DNA from: Seriola aureovittata
Lineage: Eukaryota; Chordata; Actinopteri; Carangiformes; Carangidae
DNA: 64,000 nucleotides
Direction: 5' to 3'
Assembly: GCF_021018895.1 (NCBI RefSeq)
Contig: NC_079379.1
Location: 22,128,276 to 22,192,275 of the forward strand
Shown: positions 23,198-36,038 of the stretch, piece after piece
Layout: each line of letters begins with the position of its first letter
Numbering within the stretch: position 1 is the stretch's first letter
Program-made: the position numbers and the translations under genes
The notes under the pieces: model-generated
Databases searched by the model: none
What the model saw: the letters and a program-made list of their open reading frames with translations, nothing else
What the model was told of the DNA's origin: nothing

Positions 23198-23574
23198 GTC
23201 TATGCTGATCCATACAAAACATATCTACAAAAAGCTGACTGTCACTGTGCTTTATTTATTTTCCTTCAAATTTAGTTTGTTGCAACTAAAGTGGGATTTT
23301 TTTTAAGATTGGTAAAAGATTTTGATCTTGGTTAAAGTTTGAAATGGCGACATAAAACTGGGCTTGTTTACCACCATTGTTCTCTGAAAGCTGGGGCAGG
23401 CAGTAACTTTTTGGCATTAATGGGCAAAAAAATCCATAATCACCTTTTGGTATATTGTAATTCAAGTTGTCTGGTCTCTTGTCTCTGTGTTCAGGCTTTA
23501 GAAAAATCTAGCCCATGACGCAAGACTTTGGCCAATCACAGGTCCTTCCAGAGAGAGAGAGAGAGACTGCCGGA
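23198..23574. other. Non-coding, one probable old repeat
   Basis: Bases about 23505-23565 ('gcccatgacgcaagactttggccaatcacagg' in two overlapping words, then a GA run) resemble a common fish repeat by recall only. No gene is seen. Confidence 0.3.
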
Positions 23575-23947
23575 AGCAGGTGGTGGTGATTGTCGCTTGA
23601 CAAGAGAGTCACCCATCGTTGCGTTTTCAAGACAAGAGGTTATAACATGCCCTATGAGCAACGCTACATCCCTGAAGGCAGACTGGAGGCTACAGTGAGT
23701 CGCTATCAGAAAGTGACGACATGGGTCGGGGCTAGCTGGTTAGCATGCTAACTTCAGTAGAGGAAAAGATGTCATGAGACAACAGTTTACATTGGTGTTG
23801 CTTTCCACCGCTGGAGACAGCTCTTGGTGGGTAAAGGAAATGAAGTTTGATGCTGAACTCATAACATTTCTTGTAGACTTCTAAGTGAATGCTAACACTG
23901 GCTATGTACACAGTAACAGTAGCAAAACTTACAAATAGCTCCTTTAA
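23575..23947 (-). mobile_element. TTAA-type MITE family A, copy 3 (reverse)
   Basis: Reverse complement of copies 1, 2 and 5: the order is 'tcgcttgacaagag', 'gacaagaggttataa', 'gaaggcagactggaggctacagtg', the palindrome GTTAGCATGCTAAC at 23739-23752, and the terminus 'agcaaaacttacaaatagct' ending in TTAA (23944-23947). The other end is truncated or diverged beside a GA repeat. Confidence 0.7.
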
Positions 23948-25573
23948 CCAAAGTGTTTTTATGATCCAAATACAAGGGGTACAAGACCACCACCCAGCCC
24001 TACCACCTCCTCAAGAAGTCAATGTGGAAAAAAGAACATAGCTTAACGACTAGGGTGTTCACAGCAAATGTGTTTCCTCCAAACTGTATCAAGAACAATA
24101 CATTTTTAGTTTATGCTGTGAAAACGGAGTTGCAAAACTGACTTTTGCTTCAAATGTATTTAAAGTATCCAGTTTTACTCTCAGATCTCTGAGGCTGATC
24201 AATACAAGAGTCAGTTTCTGAACTTATTTTGCATTTCAATCACATTACTTTTAAAACTCTTCCCAAAAGTTATAAAGGGCAGCTTTACAGAATCAATATG
24301 CAACAATAGGTAGCAGGATAAGTGTTTTTCTTTTGAATATTTTGTTTGGCCCAGTGTTTCAAAGCCATTGAATTTGCCTATAACGTAATGCAGAGCAGTA
24401 AAACATGAGCATTGTGATCAATTAAATCATGCAGAGCTTCTCTCACTGTATTTAAATTCCTGTATCAAGTAAAACGCAGCTACAGTGGTGCTGTGTGTTT
24501 GTGCAACCTACCAACCCCGTGACCATGATACATATAAAACAACAGTGTGTGTGAGTACTTATTCTGAATTTGAAGATCTAGAGCACCAACTGAAATGTAA
24601 ATATGTCTGTGTGCTAATCTTTTGTGCTAGTCTTTTTTTTTAGCTCTAATTCTCATGTTAATCACCTGTTAATACCCAGGTATTACACTAAGTTCAGTTG
24701 GTTTATTTTGATCTATAAAGGAAAAAGAGATATTGAGAGGTAGAAAATCCATACAAGCAATGCAACTTTCTCCTGTTCAATCAAAAAAATATCTTTGAAA
24801 CGGTGAAGTTATACAGTCCCGGCCTCTTTGTCTATTGATTTCCCTGTGGATGCCAACACAGTTAATTTAATACAGTTCATTTTCTGAAGTGGAAGTCAAA
24901 GGGAGAGAGATAAAGAGCAGGAAGGAAATGGAGGGAGGGAGAAGGAGAGGAAAAAAACAAGCTACAGCAACACTGACTTTGGTTGCCAGTTTTCCAGTAA
25001 CATACTGTGCATTTGATGGCAGCTGTTGCCAGTCTGAAATACTACAGACTTCCTCTAAAACACATTGTTATTTTGCAGGATGTGTCATATTGCCAAAATG
25101 GAGGAGACCTCAAATGGCTTGTATAACAATGAACAGGGTAATTCCTTTTTTCAGTCTCAGTGAGACCTTGAATACTGCAAAGGCGAGAATACTTAGAAGA
25201 TGAATGTATAATTTGTACAAAAATACAGAGAGTTTTTCTTGCTAATCCAAGAAAAAAAACAAAATAAACCAAAGAAAAAAATGATTGGAGCATGAAATCA
25301 AAGAGAATCCCGAGAAAACGAGCAGCTCGATTCATTTACCTGACTGACTGGCTCACAGTGGGAGTGGGAAGAACTCGGGAGCAACAAATCCCTATTGAGT
25401 TTTACATGAGTGATGAGGAAAATTCAATCAATCTCAGGTTCCTTTATTCACTGCAGTCCTTTCTAGCGCTCGTCGATTGTAAGATGTGTTGTGTTTCCTA
25501 CCATAAAATGAAAGGAATGGCCAATATTTGAATGTGAGCTGAATCTTAATGGATATATAATGTCAGTGAAAGC
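23948..25573. other. Unique non-coding stretch, no gene seen
   Basis: Open frames at 24889-25335 on both strands lack recognisable domains. A TTTTGCAG acceptor-like site at about 25072-25079 is followed only by a short frame with no convincing donor. No repeat is recognised. Confidence 0.4.
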
Positions 25574-25770
25574 ATTAAAGCTGCACTAATCAATGTTTTA
25601 TATTGATAACGTGTCAATTTACTATGTGTAATTAGAGAGGGATCACTCACAGGGATGAACCCTTCAAGAATTATTACTCAAATCTGCAGTTCCTCTCAAT
25701 TCTATTGAGCATTTTGGCGTCTTTAAGCAAATTGTTTTGGTTTTATGGCTCACAACTGCAGTTTACTTTG
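25574..25770 (+). repeat. Interspersed repeat family D, copy 2
   Basis: Begins near 'attaaagctgcactaatcaatg' (in two overlapping words) and ends after 'cgtctttaagcaaattgttttgg'. It shares these blocks with 12543-12665 and resembles a common fish MITE by recall ('cagttcctct' and 'ttgagcattttgg' inside). Confidence 0.55.
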
Positions 25771-27747
25771 GGCTTCTTCAGGTCATGTGTAAATGTAAAA
25801 ATGGTAGTGGTCAGTAGTTGAAGTATGGTTCCATTTCTCAAACAAACATACCTAATATGACAACAGTGTCAGCTTGCGAACATTGCCGAACATGCCTGAG
25901 GATGATGCAAATGTCGTTTTTCAGGTATTTGGTCTTAAACCAAACTTAAATTTGGATGTGATGAATGCACTAGAGAAGGAGTCACGTGATCACCAATGTT
26001 ATTACAGTTCAGCCTGAAGGGAACATGTGGATCTGAACCCAGTTTGGCTGCGAGCCGCCCAGTAGCTATAGAGGTATTTCACTCTGTAACAAAGTGCTGG
26101 ACCAACCAACTACCAGACCAACTGGAAATTACTTCTTTAGGGAAATTATTTTATGTATATTATGGTAATATTTGTCTTTTATATGACCAAGTTCAGAGTC
26201 TGTGAATCCCTTAGCATATACTTGATAGCTTTTAGAGAGCAGTGACTCTCCTAACCCACCGCTTGAGTCTATATGCTTTCAAACTTTGTCCTATTAAGTG
26301 TACATAGTTGGGGTTTGAGCTGCAAAGTGCAAGTAAATTGTTTGCAATCTCAATTTGCCTGATTGTACTTACAAATGTCATATGAGAAAAATAATTTCAT
26401 TTTCATATACTGTACATATTTATGACCATGACGGGTGTAAAGATGTGCTAGTTTACATTTTGAGCACCTTTTCGTAACAATTGTGTTCGGATTTGGTGAG
26501 TTTGGTTGTCAAATGTTTGGAGGACATCTACCTCAGTCTGTCTTAATATGTGTGAGTGTCTGAAACTGACTGGAAACCCACCTGGCCCTGTGTGACTCAG
26601 ACTGACTGACTGTCTGCCTGCCCACAAACTTTCAGCTAATAATGTGGAGTCACAGCTCAGAGATTATGGAAAAAATACCATATTTCTGCTTTTCTTATTT
26701 TTTCCCTTCCCCTGTTTTTTTTTTTTTAACCCATGAAGGCAAGCTAAAGCTAACTCAAATATTCTTATTAGCAGCGATGGAGAAGCTCATGGTATTATAA
26801 GGGCAAAAGAATTGAAAACATTATCTTTTACTGTTTTAGCGCATGGATTTCATTTTCTTGAGGGTCAGATATATATTTACTATCTGATTTGCCAGTGAAC
26901 AGAGGCCTGTGCTATGAAGCGAGCTCAACATACCCATGATGTCTTTTGGTTACCTGGCTTCATTGAACCAAACACTGGACATCCTGGATAACCTTTACTA
27001 CAAAGCTGGTTATCAGCTTATTCAGTTAACCCTGGGTATTCCTATCTGGCTTTCAGCAAGTTCATGTGATAAAAAGCAGAGGTGTTAATTTTAAGCAACA
27101 TTGTCAGAACAATGAATAAAGTAATTAATATGATATGAGAAGAAATGGTGAAAATTGCCAGTAAATTCGGTTAAGTGATATTCGACAAGGTGAAATGTAA
27201 ACAAACTAGAATAGAAAAAGAAAAGAATAGAAATAATTTCCAAATATTAAAGTCAGGCTAAGGTTATAATGTAAATAAGTACAGGAATTATTATTAAGTT
27301 TCCTTCTGAATGAATATTTTTGCTCACTACTACTCACATTACAACTTCACTGATTGTTCACTTCTGTGATAGGCAAAAAAAAAGATGCTTCATGAGAAAT
27401 GGATAAAATGAACATTCATTCATTCAACTGTCACTGTACGTACCACAGCTGTTCAACTGATCTGAACCATAAACCATCCAATACCAGCCCCCCATTCTGT
27501 ACTGCAAGCTACAGCCAGTTTAACTCTTGTTCAAAGAGATTTGCATCCCACTTTATGCAAATAGTCACTTTATTGTAGCAGAATTACGTAAATATAATTC
27601 AGTTTTGTTTCAGTTTTTTTCTAAAGACCAAACAAAACCTGACTGCATTTACACACCTACAGTAAGTCTTTTACATTTAATGATATCATTGTCAGAGAGA
27701 TTGTCCTGCTGTAAAAAAAAATCACCGTATAGGTCATCTGTGTAAGC
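25771..27747. other. Mostly unique stretch; possible old MITE near 27 kb
   Basis: No gene is recognised. Bases about 26905-27060 ('tgtgctatgaagcgagctcaac', split into overlapping words, then 'cagttaaccctgggtattcc') resemble a fish MITE by recall; confidence in that is low. The remainder is AT-rich and complex. Confidence 0.3.
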
Positions 27748-27900
27748 AGATTATTATGATTCATAGTTAGGTTTTACTGCTAGGCGACCTCTAAGTGGGC
27801 GTATTAGGATATTAGGTTTGTTTGTCGATGTAGTATGAAGAGCAATAACGTTATCAGGAGGAAGAGGGTGGTTGGGGTGGATGGATGGGTCCACAAAAAA
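27748..27900 (+). repeat. Interspersed repeat family B, copy 3 (short, diverged)
   Basis: 'ttattatgattcatagttaggtttt', 'ctgctaggcgacctctaagtggg' and 'gtagtatgaag' followed by 'gttggggtggatggatgggtc' follow the same order as copy 1 (20080-20235). Only the first third of the family is present. Confidence 0.5.
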
Positions 27901-28539
27901 ACCCCATAACATCCAATCATAGGAAAAATTTCAATTTAAAAAAGCAACGTTAAAAAAGCAATAAGCACATGTTTGAATACATAACACATGCCTCTTATAC
28001 CAAGTTTGCAAATCATTCAGAATGACTTGAAGGGTCAGGGTTACTTGGTAGCATTTGGGCAGGTTCTCAGGTATCAGTCTGTGGTTTAAGCTGACACCCA
28101 CATACAGTGGAGGTGAATGAACCACAGAATAATTTTGATGGTGGTGAAAAATAACTTTTGAAAAACTCTTTTTCCAGAAATAATGGAATATCCTCTTCAG
28201 GACATTTTTATTGAAACTAGTTTTTACTAAAGAAATAGTCGCAATGAAAACTGAGAGGAATTATTAGGTCACTAAGCGCCTGGTTATTTTGGGCGTCTAT
28301 GGATGACTTAATATGAGCAAATTTCTTCTTATTAAGTGTGTAACAGTAGTGAGATCTCAACGGCTTACTGTCCATGCATGATTATACAGATGCCATAGAA
28401 GGTTGTACAAACTATAAGCATAAAATGGTAAACAGTGTCTAATTAAATTCTTTCTACCATTTTGATGTTTCTCAAATTTTGGGTGTGAATCTCCCATTAT
28501 TTACTTCTGACATCCGTTCAACTTCTGACAACTGATTAG
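27901..28539. other. Non-coding; possible extra LINE debris on minus strand
   Basis: A minus-strand open frame at 27931-28125 contains 'NDLQTWYK', loosely reminiscent of a reverse transcriptase region downstream of the YADD box. It is about 500 bases from the RT scrap at 28540-28934 and the match is weak. Otherwise nothing is recognised. Confidence 0.2.
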
Positions 28540-28934
28540 AAACTGACAAAATAGTTCATGTATGACTGTGCCATCTGCATACATCTGAAAATCTGTTCGC
28601 AGTCATAATTCTGATAAGACATTTATAGGTAAATGAAGAGATGTGGGCCAAGAACAGAACCCTGTGGGACTCCAGTGTTACTCTCGGAGGAAGATGATAT
28701 CTCATTGCCGATAATATACTGCATACTGCATTTATTGTTGATGCCACAGACATTCAGACGTAATTTGGTTGTTCTACAAAGGAAGGCAAACCACTCTGAC
28801 ACTTTTTCCTGCACTAAGAGACAGAACGTCATTCCCCACAAGGAGGAAGAAGAAGAGTTTGAGGTCACGGCTGTCCAGCTGATATCCCCACTTTGACTGG
28901 ACGGAGTCTGTGAACACACAGCTGCAGACACCAC
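28540..28934 (-). pseudogene. Broken non-LTR retrotransposon reverse transcriptase fragment
   Basis: Read on the minus strand, a frame ending near 28626 carries NTGVPQGSVLGPHLFIYL, the RT motif usually written GVPQGSVLGPLLF, followed by a premature stop. About 35 bases downstream another frame reads YADGTVI (about 28565-28590), the catalytic YADD box with its second Asp replaced by Gly. Loss of that Asp, the stop and the frameshift mean the copy is dead. Upstream codons are open for roughly 85 residues (28677-28934). The arrangement fits L2/Rex-type LINEs of fish, but the clade cannot be fixed from this fragment. Confidence 0.75.
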
Positions 28935-30739
28935 TCAAAAACACTTAGTAGCATCGTTCAAAAAGGCCTGCCAACATGTGCAGGCAGCATCCCAGATGAG
29001 GTAAGACTACTCTTTGTTTTCCCTGATGAGCTGACTGTTGAGAACAACAATAAATTGAAAGGAGACAGAGCACTTTTACCTAAATCATTGCACTCACAGT
29101 ACTTGACAGTGTACACAAAGGACACAGAGGAGTGGAAACAACAAAGGAAAGACAGGAGAAAGTCTTCTGGCCGTCAATAAGTGATGACATTGTGCAGAGT
29201 TTATATAGCTCCATCAACCAAAGCAACCAGTCCTACTTCTTCATTCATATTTCTAAGCCCTAAAAGTTGTACTGTCATAACAGCCTTCAACACATGAGAC
29301 AATATAGGACCATCCCCAAAGAGGTCCCCAACATACATTCAACATGTTTCAACACATTGCCTTCACCAACGTGCTTACACTACAACATGTACTGACTCCT
29401 TGACAGTAAGCAACAGCTAGACGGCCATCCTCTCAGGATGTTACATCTCTAACACGAGTTTCAAATTAAATGTTTAAACAAAAACTTTGGTAGAATCAAC
29501 TTATGCAACCAACAACACACAGTCACAGTAGATAATCCATTTTACAGCCATAAACTATTGACATTTCCTGAACTAATTAATATCAGTCTGATCTAATCAG
29601 CAAGGAGAAATCTAACTAATATTATGTATTGTCTCTGTACTCTCTGCTAGCTAGTTCTCAAAATTACAACTTTGTTATGATATTTTTAAGTATTATGACT
29701 TTACCACTAAATATGCCCCACCACAGCTTCATAATGAACCAAAAATCAATTTACACTTCTCATAATTTGACATGAAAGATGTCAAACGCCATGATTTGTG
29801 CCATTTTGCAGAGTTGTTTTGCCGAAGGCGTAAAAGATAGTGTCATCACCATAAAAACAGACATTTTACAGTGCTGTGTTGGAGAGAAGAGAGTGCATAG
29901 CAGTGGGCTTAGTATTATATAATTTATCAACCATTTTATATGCTGCAGTTTATCCTTTGAAAATCATAAGATATTTAGTTCATGGATGGGTTTTATTGTT
30001 TTGAAAGATTAGTGTAAATAAAGAGTAAATAAAACAAACAGAATTTGTTTCCTTATAATGGAGAAATGGATATTAAACCTTTTTACCCATAGGTTCAAAT
30101 GAAAGAGTATTGATTGTAATATTATGTTTCATATTTATCTTGTGATTTTTGTATCAACAAATACTAATGACATTTTTTATAACATATTTTTGATGAAAAG
30201 TGATAGTTATTTTGTAAATATAGTGCACATGCACAGTATTTAAGAAAACAGGAAGAAGCCTCAGATGCCACTGTGATGAAGGCTCTTAGCCATAAGCATA
30301 ATATTTTACATTATTTGCACACTATCTTTATAGGGTGATATGATATTAGTCTCTCAGTGACATTGTTATGTGAGGAGTGGTTGCATATGCACATGTGTTG
30401 TCTTACATGGATACCCACCTGGGAAAATGTTGTTTTTGCTTTATTTCCTAATGGTTTTCTTTTTAAAACATTTCTTGTCTAACAACACATGTGAGATTAT
30501 GTGATTCTCCCTCTTGTTCAGGGAGCGGAGCATTTATTGAGTCACTTAAATAAAAATTGAACAAACTGTCCTAAATTGCAGAGAGATGGGCAACTTAACT
30601 GAAGGTCACATTTGCATACATTTTCACTCTATTGACTTGTAACCTGAACAACGACGGCTCGGAGAGGTGAGTATTCCCACTGACAGCAGCAACATGCTTC
30701 AGTGCTGGCGAGGAAGCCCTGGGCTGTGTAAAGACTCCA
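28935..30739. other. Non-coding stretch, no gene seen
   Basis: AT-rich sequence. Bases 28935-29500 might include more of the LINE or its flank but no motif is visible. No other repeat is recognised. Confidence 0.35.
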
Positions 30740-31260
30740 ACTAAAGTGTTTGTCACACATGCTGAAGCTCATTTTTCCCAGACATCAAGCTTTCCCTCCT
30801 ATTCAGAGCGCCGCAGGCATGCACACCAACAATGACAAAAAGCGCCTTTGGTGCAGAAATGGCATGCAAATTGTCTCGTCACTGAATTCGGAGTATACAG
30901 CCACGGTTGCTCAGGTAGAGTTAAAAAAGGCGGAGAAAGGCAAACACATTTCCAGCATGTCTGTACAGATGAAAAATGGGGCATTGATGGCCAGTGCCCT
31001 CCATCTCTTCTTGACACAGTTGGAACCTGAAGTGAAACTCCTCGAGCGACTTGACTTTGGAATATTCTGCCACAATGATTTTGATTTTCTAAAGTTCTGC
31101 ATAATTCCCTGGGTGTTGATTTTTTTTTTCTTTCACACTGAAATATATTTTGGGCTTCTTGCCCCCCACAAGCAACATGTGACCGGCTCCCATTAATTTA
31201 ATCATACACTTCACCCAGGGTACTTATCGCTGGGTCATGCCCCATTATAAATACAGTTTT
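30740..31260. promoter_or_regulatory. Enhancer-like unique block
   Basis: Stop codons are scarce on both strands (open frames of 148 residues plus and 72 residues minus overlap), and the sequence is complex and repeat-free. A POU octamer ATGCAAAT lies at 30864-30871. The peptides match no family I know, and overlapping open frames on opposite strands are more typical of constrained non-coding DNA than of a gene here. Confidence 0.3.
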
Positions 31261-32602
31261 CTCTATTCATGCACACAGTGATTCCCAGTAGGGTTGAAGA
31301 GTAAGTGATTAATTTGATTGGCTTTCCCCTCCGGCAGTACAGCCTCAGACTTAGCGAGAGTTTTTTTTCATTGTGCTGAGCAGATGGGAACTGCTACTGT
31401 GCTCCTGATGAAATTTTATGCAAGTACAATCTCACCTCTGACAAACACCTTGTCTAATATGTCTTTTCTTTCTTTTTTTTTCTTGGGATGAAGCTTGACA
31501 CTGTGATATTTAATTTTAACGAAATATTTTAATTGCTTTTATGAGATTAAATGTTAAGACTTTATCAATAATTGATTTATAAAACACTAAAGTGTTGTTG
31601 TAAGTAGATATTAAGATCCGTTTGTTGCTGTATTTGTCAAAAACTATATCCTGCTATTAAGCAATCTGCATGAATAGCTAATAGTAGCGTTTATAAAATA
31701 GCTCTAATCCCACAGTACATAATCATATGTTTCAGTAGCCTAGTTTTAAATACATGGTTTAATAAGCAGTTTTAAAAATGGATGATTTTTGCAAAACTAG
31801 TTATCAGCTTGTCTGTTCAATTGGTTAAAAAATGTCAAATCCATACCAGGTTATTATAACCAATTTAAAATTTCAATTAATGACACTTTATAAGGCTATT
31901 ATGCATGTGCTAATGACTCCCATTCACCACATTTACTGTGGCTTTGGGCTGAAGGCTAAATTAGCCACTGCTAGCACAACACAACTGATTATGAATCGAG
32001 TATTGTGGGTAATGTAGGCACCAGGCTTTGAAAAGGAAGAAGAAAAAACATTGTATTCCTTGTTCTGAAGCATTGATCCTAATTCTGTTTTAAAACTGTC
32101 CATCATGAGTCTGACAGTATTAAAGGAGTGCAATGTCAAATTGGTGGAGTAGTCTCAGGTTATTGCAAATGCTTCAGATTAAAGTAATTTAATTGGTTAA
32201 ATCAAATGCTTAATAAGTTTATAGATCATTAAACTTGGTGAATGTGCTAATGTGATGAAAACACATGACATGTTTCCATATCAAACCATAGAGTTTTGTA
32301 TATAGGCACATTCAAGAATTTATTAGCGCCTCAGGTTTACTGAGTTATCTGGACAAACCAATCTGCTTTTGTTGTCCCCAAACCAAGAAGTGTTAATGTT
32401 CCAGTTTCACGGAGGTTTCAGGTTTTATTCAGTAAACCTGCTTCTTGGAACAGACCCCAGTTCTAAATATAAAGTACAGGGGTACTCAGCGGAAAACACA
32501 CACTGACTTTGATGTATAAATAATCAATGACCAACAACACACTCCTGGAAAGTAATTCATATTCCTAGTGATTCATTGAAAAACTTTCTTCTAAAAACAG
32601 AA

Positions 32603-32669
32603 GGATGGATGGATGGATGGATGGATGGATGGATGGATGGATGGATGGATGGATGGATGGATGGATGGA
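32603..32669. repeat. (GGAT)n microsatellite
   Basis: About sixteen uninterrupted GGAT units, a common fish tetranucleotide repeat. Confidence 0.95.
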
Positions 32670-33513
32670 CACAAGGTTTTTGCATTATCATTATGAATAT
32701 TTAAGTGAAAGAAATGGTTATGACATCAGACTGCATTCATATAGTGTGTGATAAACATTTAGAAAATGGTTATGCACCTGCACAAATCATTTGTAGACTG
32801 GGGTTTTGAATTGTTTATAATGAATCACAATCAAAATATATTATTTGTTGGCTGATAACAATTTACAAGTGTGTCAAGAAGCATTTCTGTTTTTACGCAT
32901 GTAAAACAGCTTGATCTCTATATGTAACTATATAAGATTATAGCTTTGTTATCAAGCATTAATTTACCGTTTATACATGTTATGGATATTTAATTGGAGG
33001 AATTATATTATTATAGTTATTAACAAGGAAATAATACACACTTAAAATGCCCTTATATCTTCTTTCAGTATCACTACAGAATGTTCTAACTTTAATTAAC
33101 TGTTTATGTGCTGCTTATGAATATTAAATAACAAGGTGTTAAAGGTTAAACTAAACATTTTCATGAGGATTTAAGATGTCCCTGTGTAATTTGTCCTCTG
33201 TCAGTTTGCTTAACCCACCAAAAAAAAAAAAAAAAATCACTGAATTTAAATTCCAAAGAGCTGCCTGGTGTAACATGACACCTTCAGTGTTAACCCGAAG
33301 AGACAGAGAAACCTGCATCTATGCATATCCCATTAATCTTATTATAGTCCCATCCTCTCTCTTATTGTTAAATATGCATTAAAAAGAATGGAGTCATTGA
33401 GTATATTTGGCATATAAAAGATACGGGCTCATCATTAAAAATCCATGTAAGCCCTTTAAAGCTGAAGAGAGGTGATTTCATGCTTGGCTGCATCATTTCA
33501 TAGGTGCTGCACT

Positions 33514-33611
33514 CCACCACAACCACCACTACCACCACCACCACCACAACACAAAACACACACACGCACGCACACACACACACAAGAACACACTCACACA
33601 CACACACACAG
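33514..33611. repeat. Compound (ACC)n/(CA)n microsatellite
   Basis: An ACC-rich tract (about 33514-33549) runs into CA repeats with CACG and AAGA interruptions. Confidence 0.9.
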
Positions 33612-34129
33612 CATCAGATGGTGACGTCCTTGGTTCTGCCTCCCCCGTGCAAGGCTCGGCGGGATGGATGTGGTGTCTGAACTAATGGAGCAGGGAGAAC
33701 ACGGGCTGGCTGTGAATAGAAGGAGGTGGAGGAGAGATCAGGGTGCTCTTGAAGCACCTCTTTGCATTTGCACAACAGCAGGTTACTGTCATCACGGTGG
33801 GTTTTTTTGTTGTTTTGTTTTTTTTGGAGAGCACAGTAATATTAAGTGGTGATTGCTGCTGGATCATCTCCCTGGGAGGCAGAACCGGAGACGCTCCCTC
33901 CGGACTGTTTGGGCTGCAATTTAAAGGTCCCTTCCTTTTGTTTACATCCGACTTCACGCTCATACATCAACTCGTTGGCTGAAAATATGCTGCTAAATCA
34001 GACTTGTGCGCTAATGATACAAATGTGCCAAAAAGTCCCCTAAAGAACATCTGCGGTTCCATAACCATAAAAACATTTTGCCTCTGATTAATGTGGTATT
34101 CTTAGGCTCATGGCTCTCCTTAGCAGACC

Positions 34130-34860
34130 ACCAGACGAGATGTTCAATCAACTATGCATGACTTGACCTTAATGGATTTTTCACTAGGAGGCTTGGGTTG
34201 GTTATTAGGGAACCAGCTCATGTGGAACAACCTTGTCCCCTTGGGAGGGGAATTACACCAGTTCAGAGGAAACCCACATTATGGCTTGAGGAGAATAGAG
34301 GAAAGCACCATTTCCTCTCGACTTGCATATATCTTTCAGTTTAAAATGTGCCAACTGTGTGATCTCAAAAGAATATTTTCCATCTGCTGCTTGATTATAA
34401 ATTCCCAGTCCTATTATCTTTACTTTACAGTTTAGCGCTGTCAGCCCTTTGACTGCGACGCTCGTCATTTGTCCTCGTTGTTTAATATCGTCTTACTTCT
34501 ATACACTTGTCACGTCTTTTCACAAGATACCAGACAATAAAATCTGCTCCTGGTTAAATGTGACTTTACAGGTGTGCTCGGGATTGTGTGCGAAGTTTGC
34601 CCACATAGTAGACCTTGCACATTTTGCAACGTTGCTGTGGAAATTTAACGGTTGCATCGTGCGCGTGGTTAAAACAATGACCGCCATTGCGGCGCCGACC
34701 AGAAGCCTCGATCACCGGGCTCTGTTTACCCCATTCCAATTCGCACACACATCAGTAAATAAACAAACAAAATGGCCCGGTGTTGAATTAATTTTCTCCT
34801 CCAGCTGTGTACTCTAATTGGGATAATAAGCTGAAAGGTTATCAACACTCCATGAGGCAT
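34130..34860. promoter_or_regulatory. Enhancer-like unique block
   Basis: Complex sequence without simple repeats. It includes the GC-richer word 'gaccgccattgcggcgccg' near 34679, a YY1-like CGCCAT core, and TAATT cores near 34785 and 34815. Several short open frames overlap on both strands. Conservation is inferred from texture only. Confidence 0.25.
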
Positions 34861-35389
34861 TATTCAAGCACCTAGCTTAATCTCTGTTCCCCTCCCCTCG
34901 CTTCCTTCAGCAGCGGTGCATGTGTGCTACAAAGTGGGAAACGACACATCATCTGTGTATAACTTTGTCTAATATGACACAATAATGAATGTTAAAGAGG
35001 TGCTAAATGATAACTCCTTATTGATTCAATTCAAAGTATGAATCAAGTCTAATCAATTAAAAAAAGTCATTAAGCTGTTTCCCTTTGTTACAAAGCTAGA
35101 AAGTATTTAACCCTTGTGTGGTGTTCGGGTCTGTGGGACCCGTTTTCATTTTTTATCAAAAGAAAAATGATATGATTAAGTATTTTTTCAAACCCAGACT
35201 CATTGGCCTTGGCTCATTTTCTGTGAAGAATATTTATCAGAACACATTTTCAATGACCACACATTGTACACCCCCCCTACACATTTCTATTACATACAAG
35301 ATGTTCGGGTCCACTGGACCCGGGGCTAATAAAAGTATGGAAATTGTTGTACCTTCACTCTGTCCTCCACCAGTCTGGGCCAGCTGTTA

Positions 35390-35397
35390 GTGTGTGT

Positions 35398-35450
<53 letters not shown>

Positions 35451-35466
35451 TGAGTGAGAGTGTGTG
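35390..35466. repeat. (GT)n microsatellite inside piggyBac
   Basis: TG repeats with one TC interruption and a degenerate TGAG tail, located between the left terminus and the transposase start. It probably expanded after insertion. Confidence 0.95.
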
Positions 35467-35644
35467 AATGTGAGTTTTGTGTTTCTGCCACTGCCATTCC
35501 CACACAAGGTTGCAACATTGTTGCAAAATTCAAGTACCAACACCTGTCTGCTCTCACATTCCCGTACATCTTACCCTCTGTATTGCGGGAACCAATCTTT
35601 ATTTTCTCATAGTCTATCCCAGATGCAAATTGGGGGCGGGACAC

Positions 35645-35652
35645 TATAAATA
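35645..35652 (+). promoter_or_regulatory. TATA box of the piggyBac transposase
   Basis: TATAAATA sits 40 bases before the AAGATGG start at 35692, a sensible position for the element's own core promoter with a very short 5' leader. Confidence 0.5.
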
Positions 35653-35691
35653 TAGCTTTGCCAGTGTGGTTCCTTATCACAACTGATCAAG

Positions 35692-35946
35692 ATGGCCAAA
35701 AGATTCTCTGTTCAGAGGGCCTTGCAATTGGTTTTTGAAGAGAGTGAAGCTTTTGATGATGATGTAGGCCTGGAGGAAGAGGTTTCAGAATGTGAGGATC
35801 ACATTACTGAAAATTCAGAGTCTGACAGTGACTTAGAAGAAGCGTATGAGATTGAGCATCAGCTAGCTCCAAAACAAAGATGCCATTTAGGGGCCACTGC
35901 CCCTTTAGGCAGTATATACCATCTACACCTGCAAAATATGGTATAA
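35692..35946 (+). pseudogene. piggyBac transposase N-terminus, truncated
   Basis: Starts at ATG in a good context (AAGATGG). The first 60 or so residues are acidic (runs of Glu, Asp and Ser), as is usual for the unstructured N-terminus of fish PGBD-like transposases, for example EESEAFDDDVGLEEEVSE. After about residue 62 the frame passes into the catalytic-domain DNA out of phase and stops at 35944-35946. A family protein is normally around 550-600 residues, so nearly everything is missing. Confidence 0.85.
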
Positions 35947-36038
35947 AGATCTGGGCTGCCTGTGATGCCACTTCCTCATATGCTTGGAACTTACAAGTCT
36001 ACACAGGGAAACCTGATGGACCCTCGTGTGTTGTATAG
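35880..36038 (+). pseudogene. piggyBac transposase catalytic-domain scrap, frameshifted
   Basis: In the frame one base on from the N-terminal part, the DNA encodes the motif PFRGHCPFRQYIP and then KYGIKIWAACDATSSYAWN, matching the conserved block of piggyBac transposases just after the first catalytic Asp. The deletion junction near 35870-35880 removed that Asp and about 200 upstream residues; a stop follows at 36036. Both a deletion and a frameshift therefore inactivate the copy. Confidence 0.85.

Larger units (their letters stand above)
31261..34129. other. Non-coding stretch with microsatellites
   Basis: No gene is recognised. It holds a (GGAT)n array and an ACC/CA compound repeat (listed separately). 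Open frames at 33664-34043 overlap on both strands and have no motif. Confidence 0.4.

Noticed and set aside
25072..25135. TTTTGCAG acceptor followed by a short frame
   Set aside because: No convincing donor, very short, and a low-complexity purine-rich upstream region.
27931..28125. Continuation of the LINE reverse transcriptase
   Set aside because: Only a weak NDLQTWYK resemblance, with wrong spacing from the YADD box.
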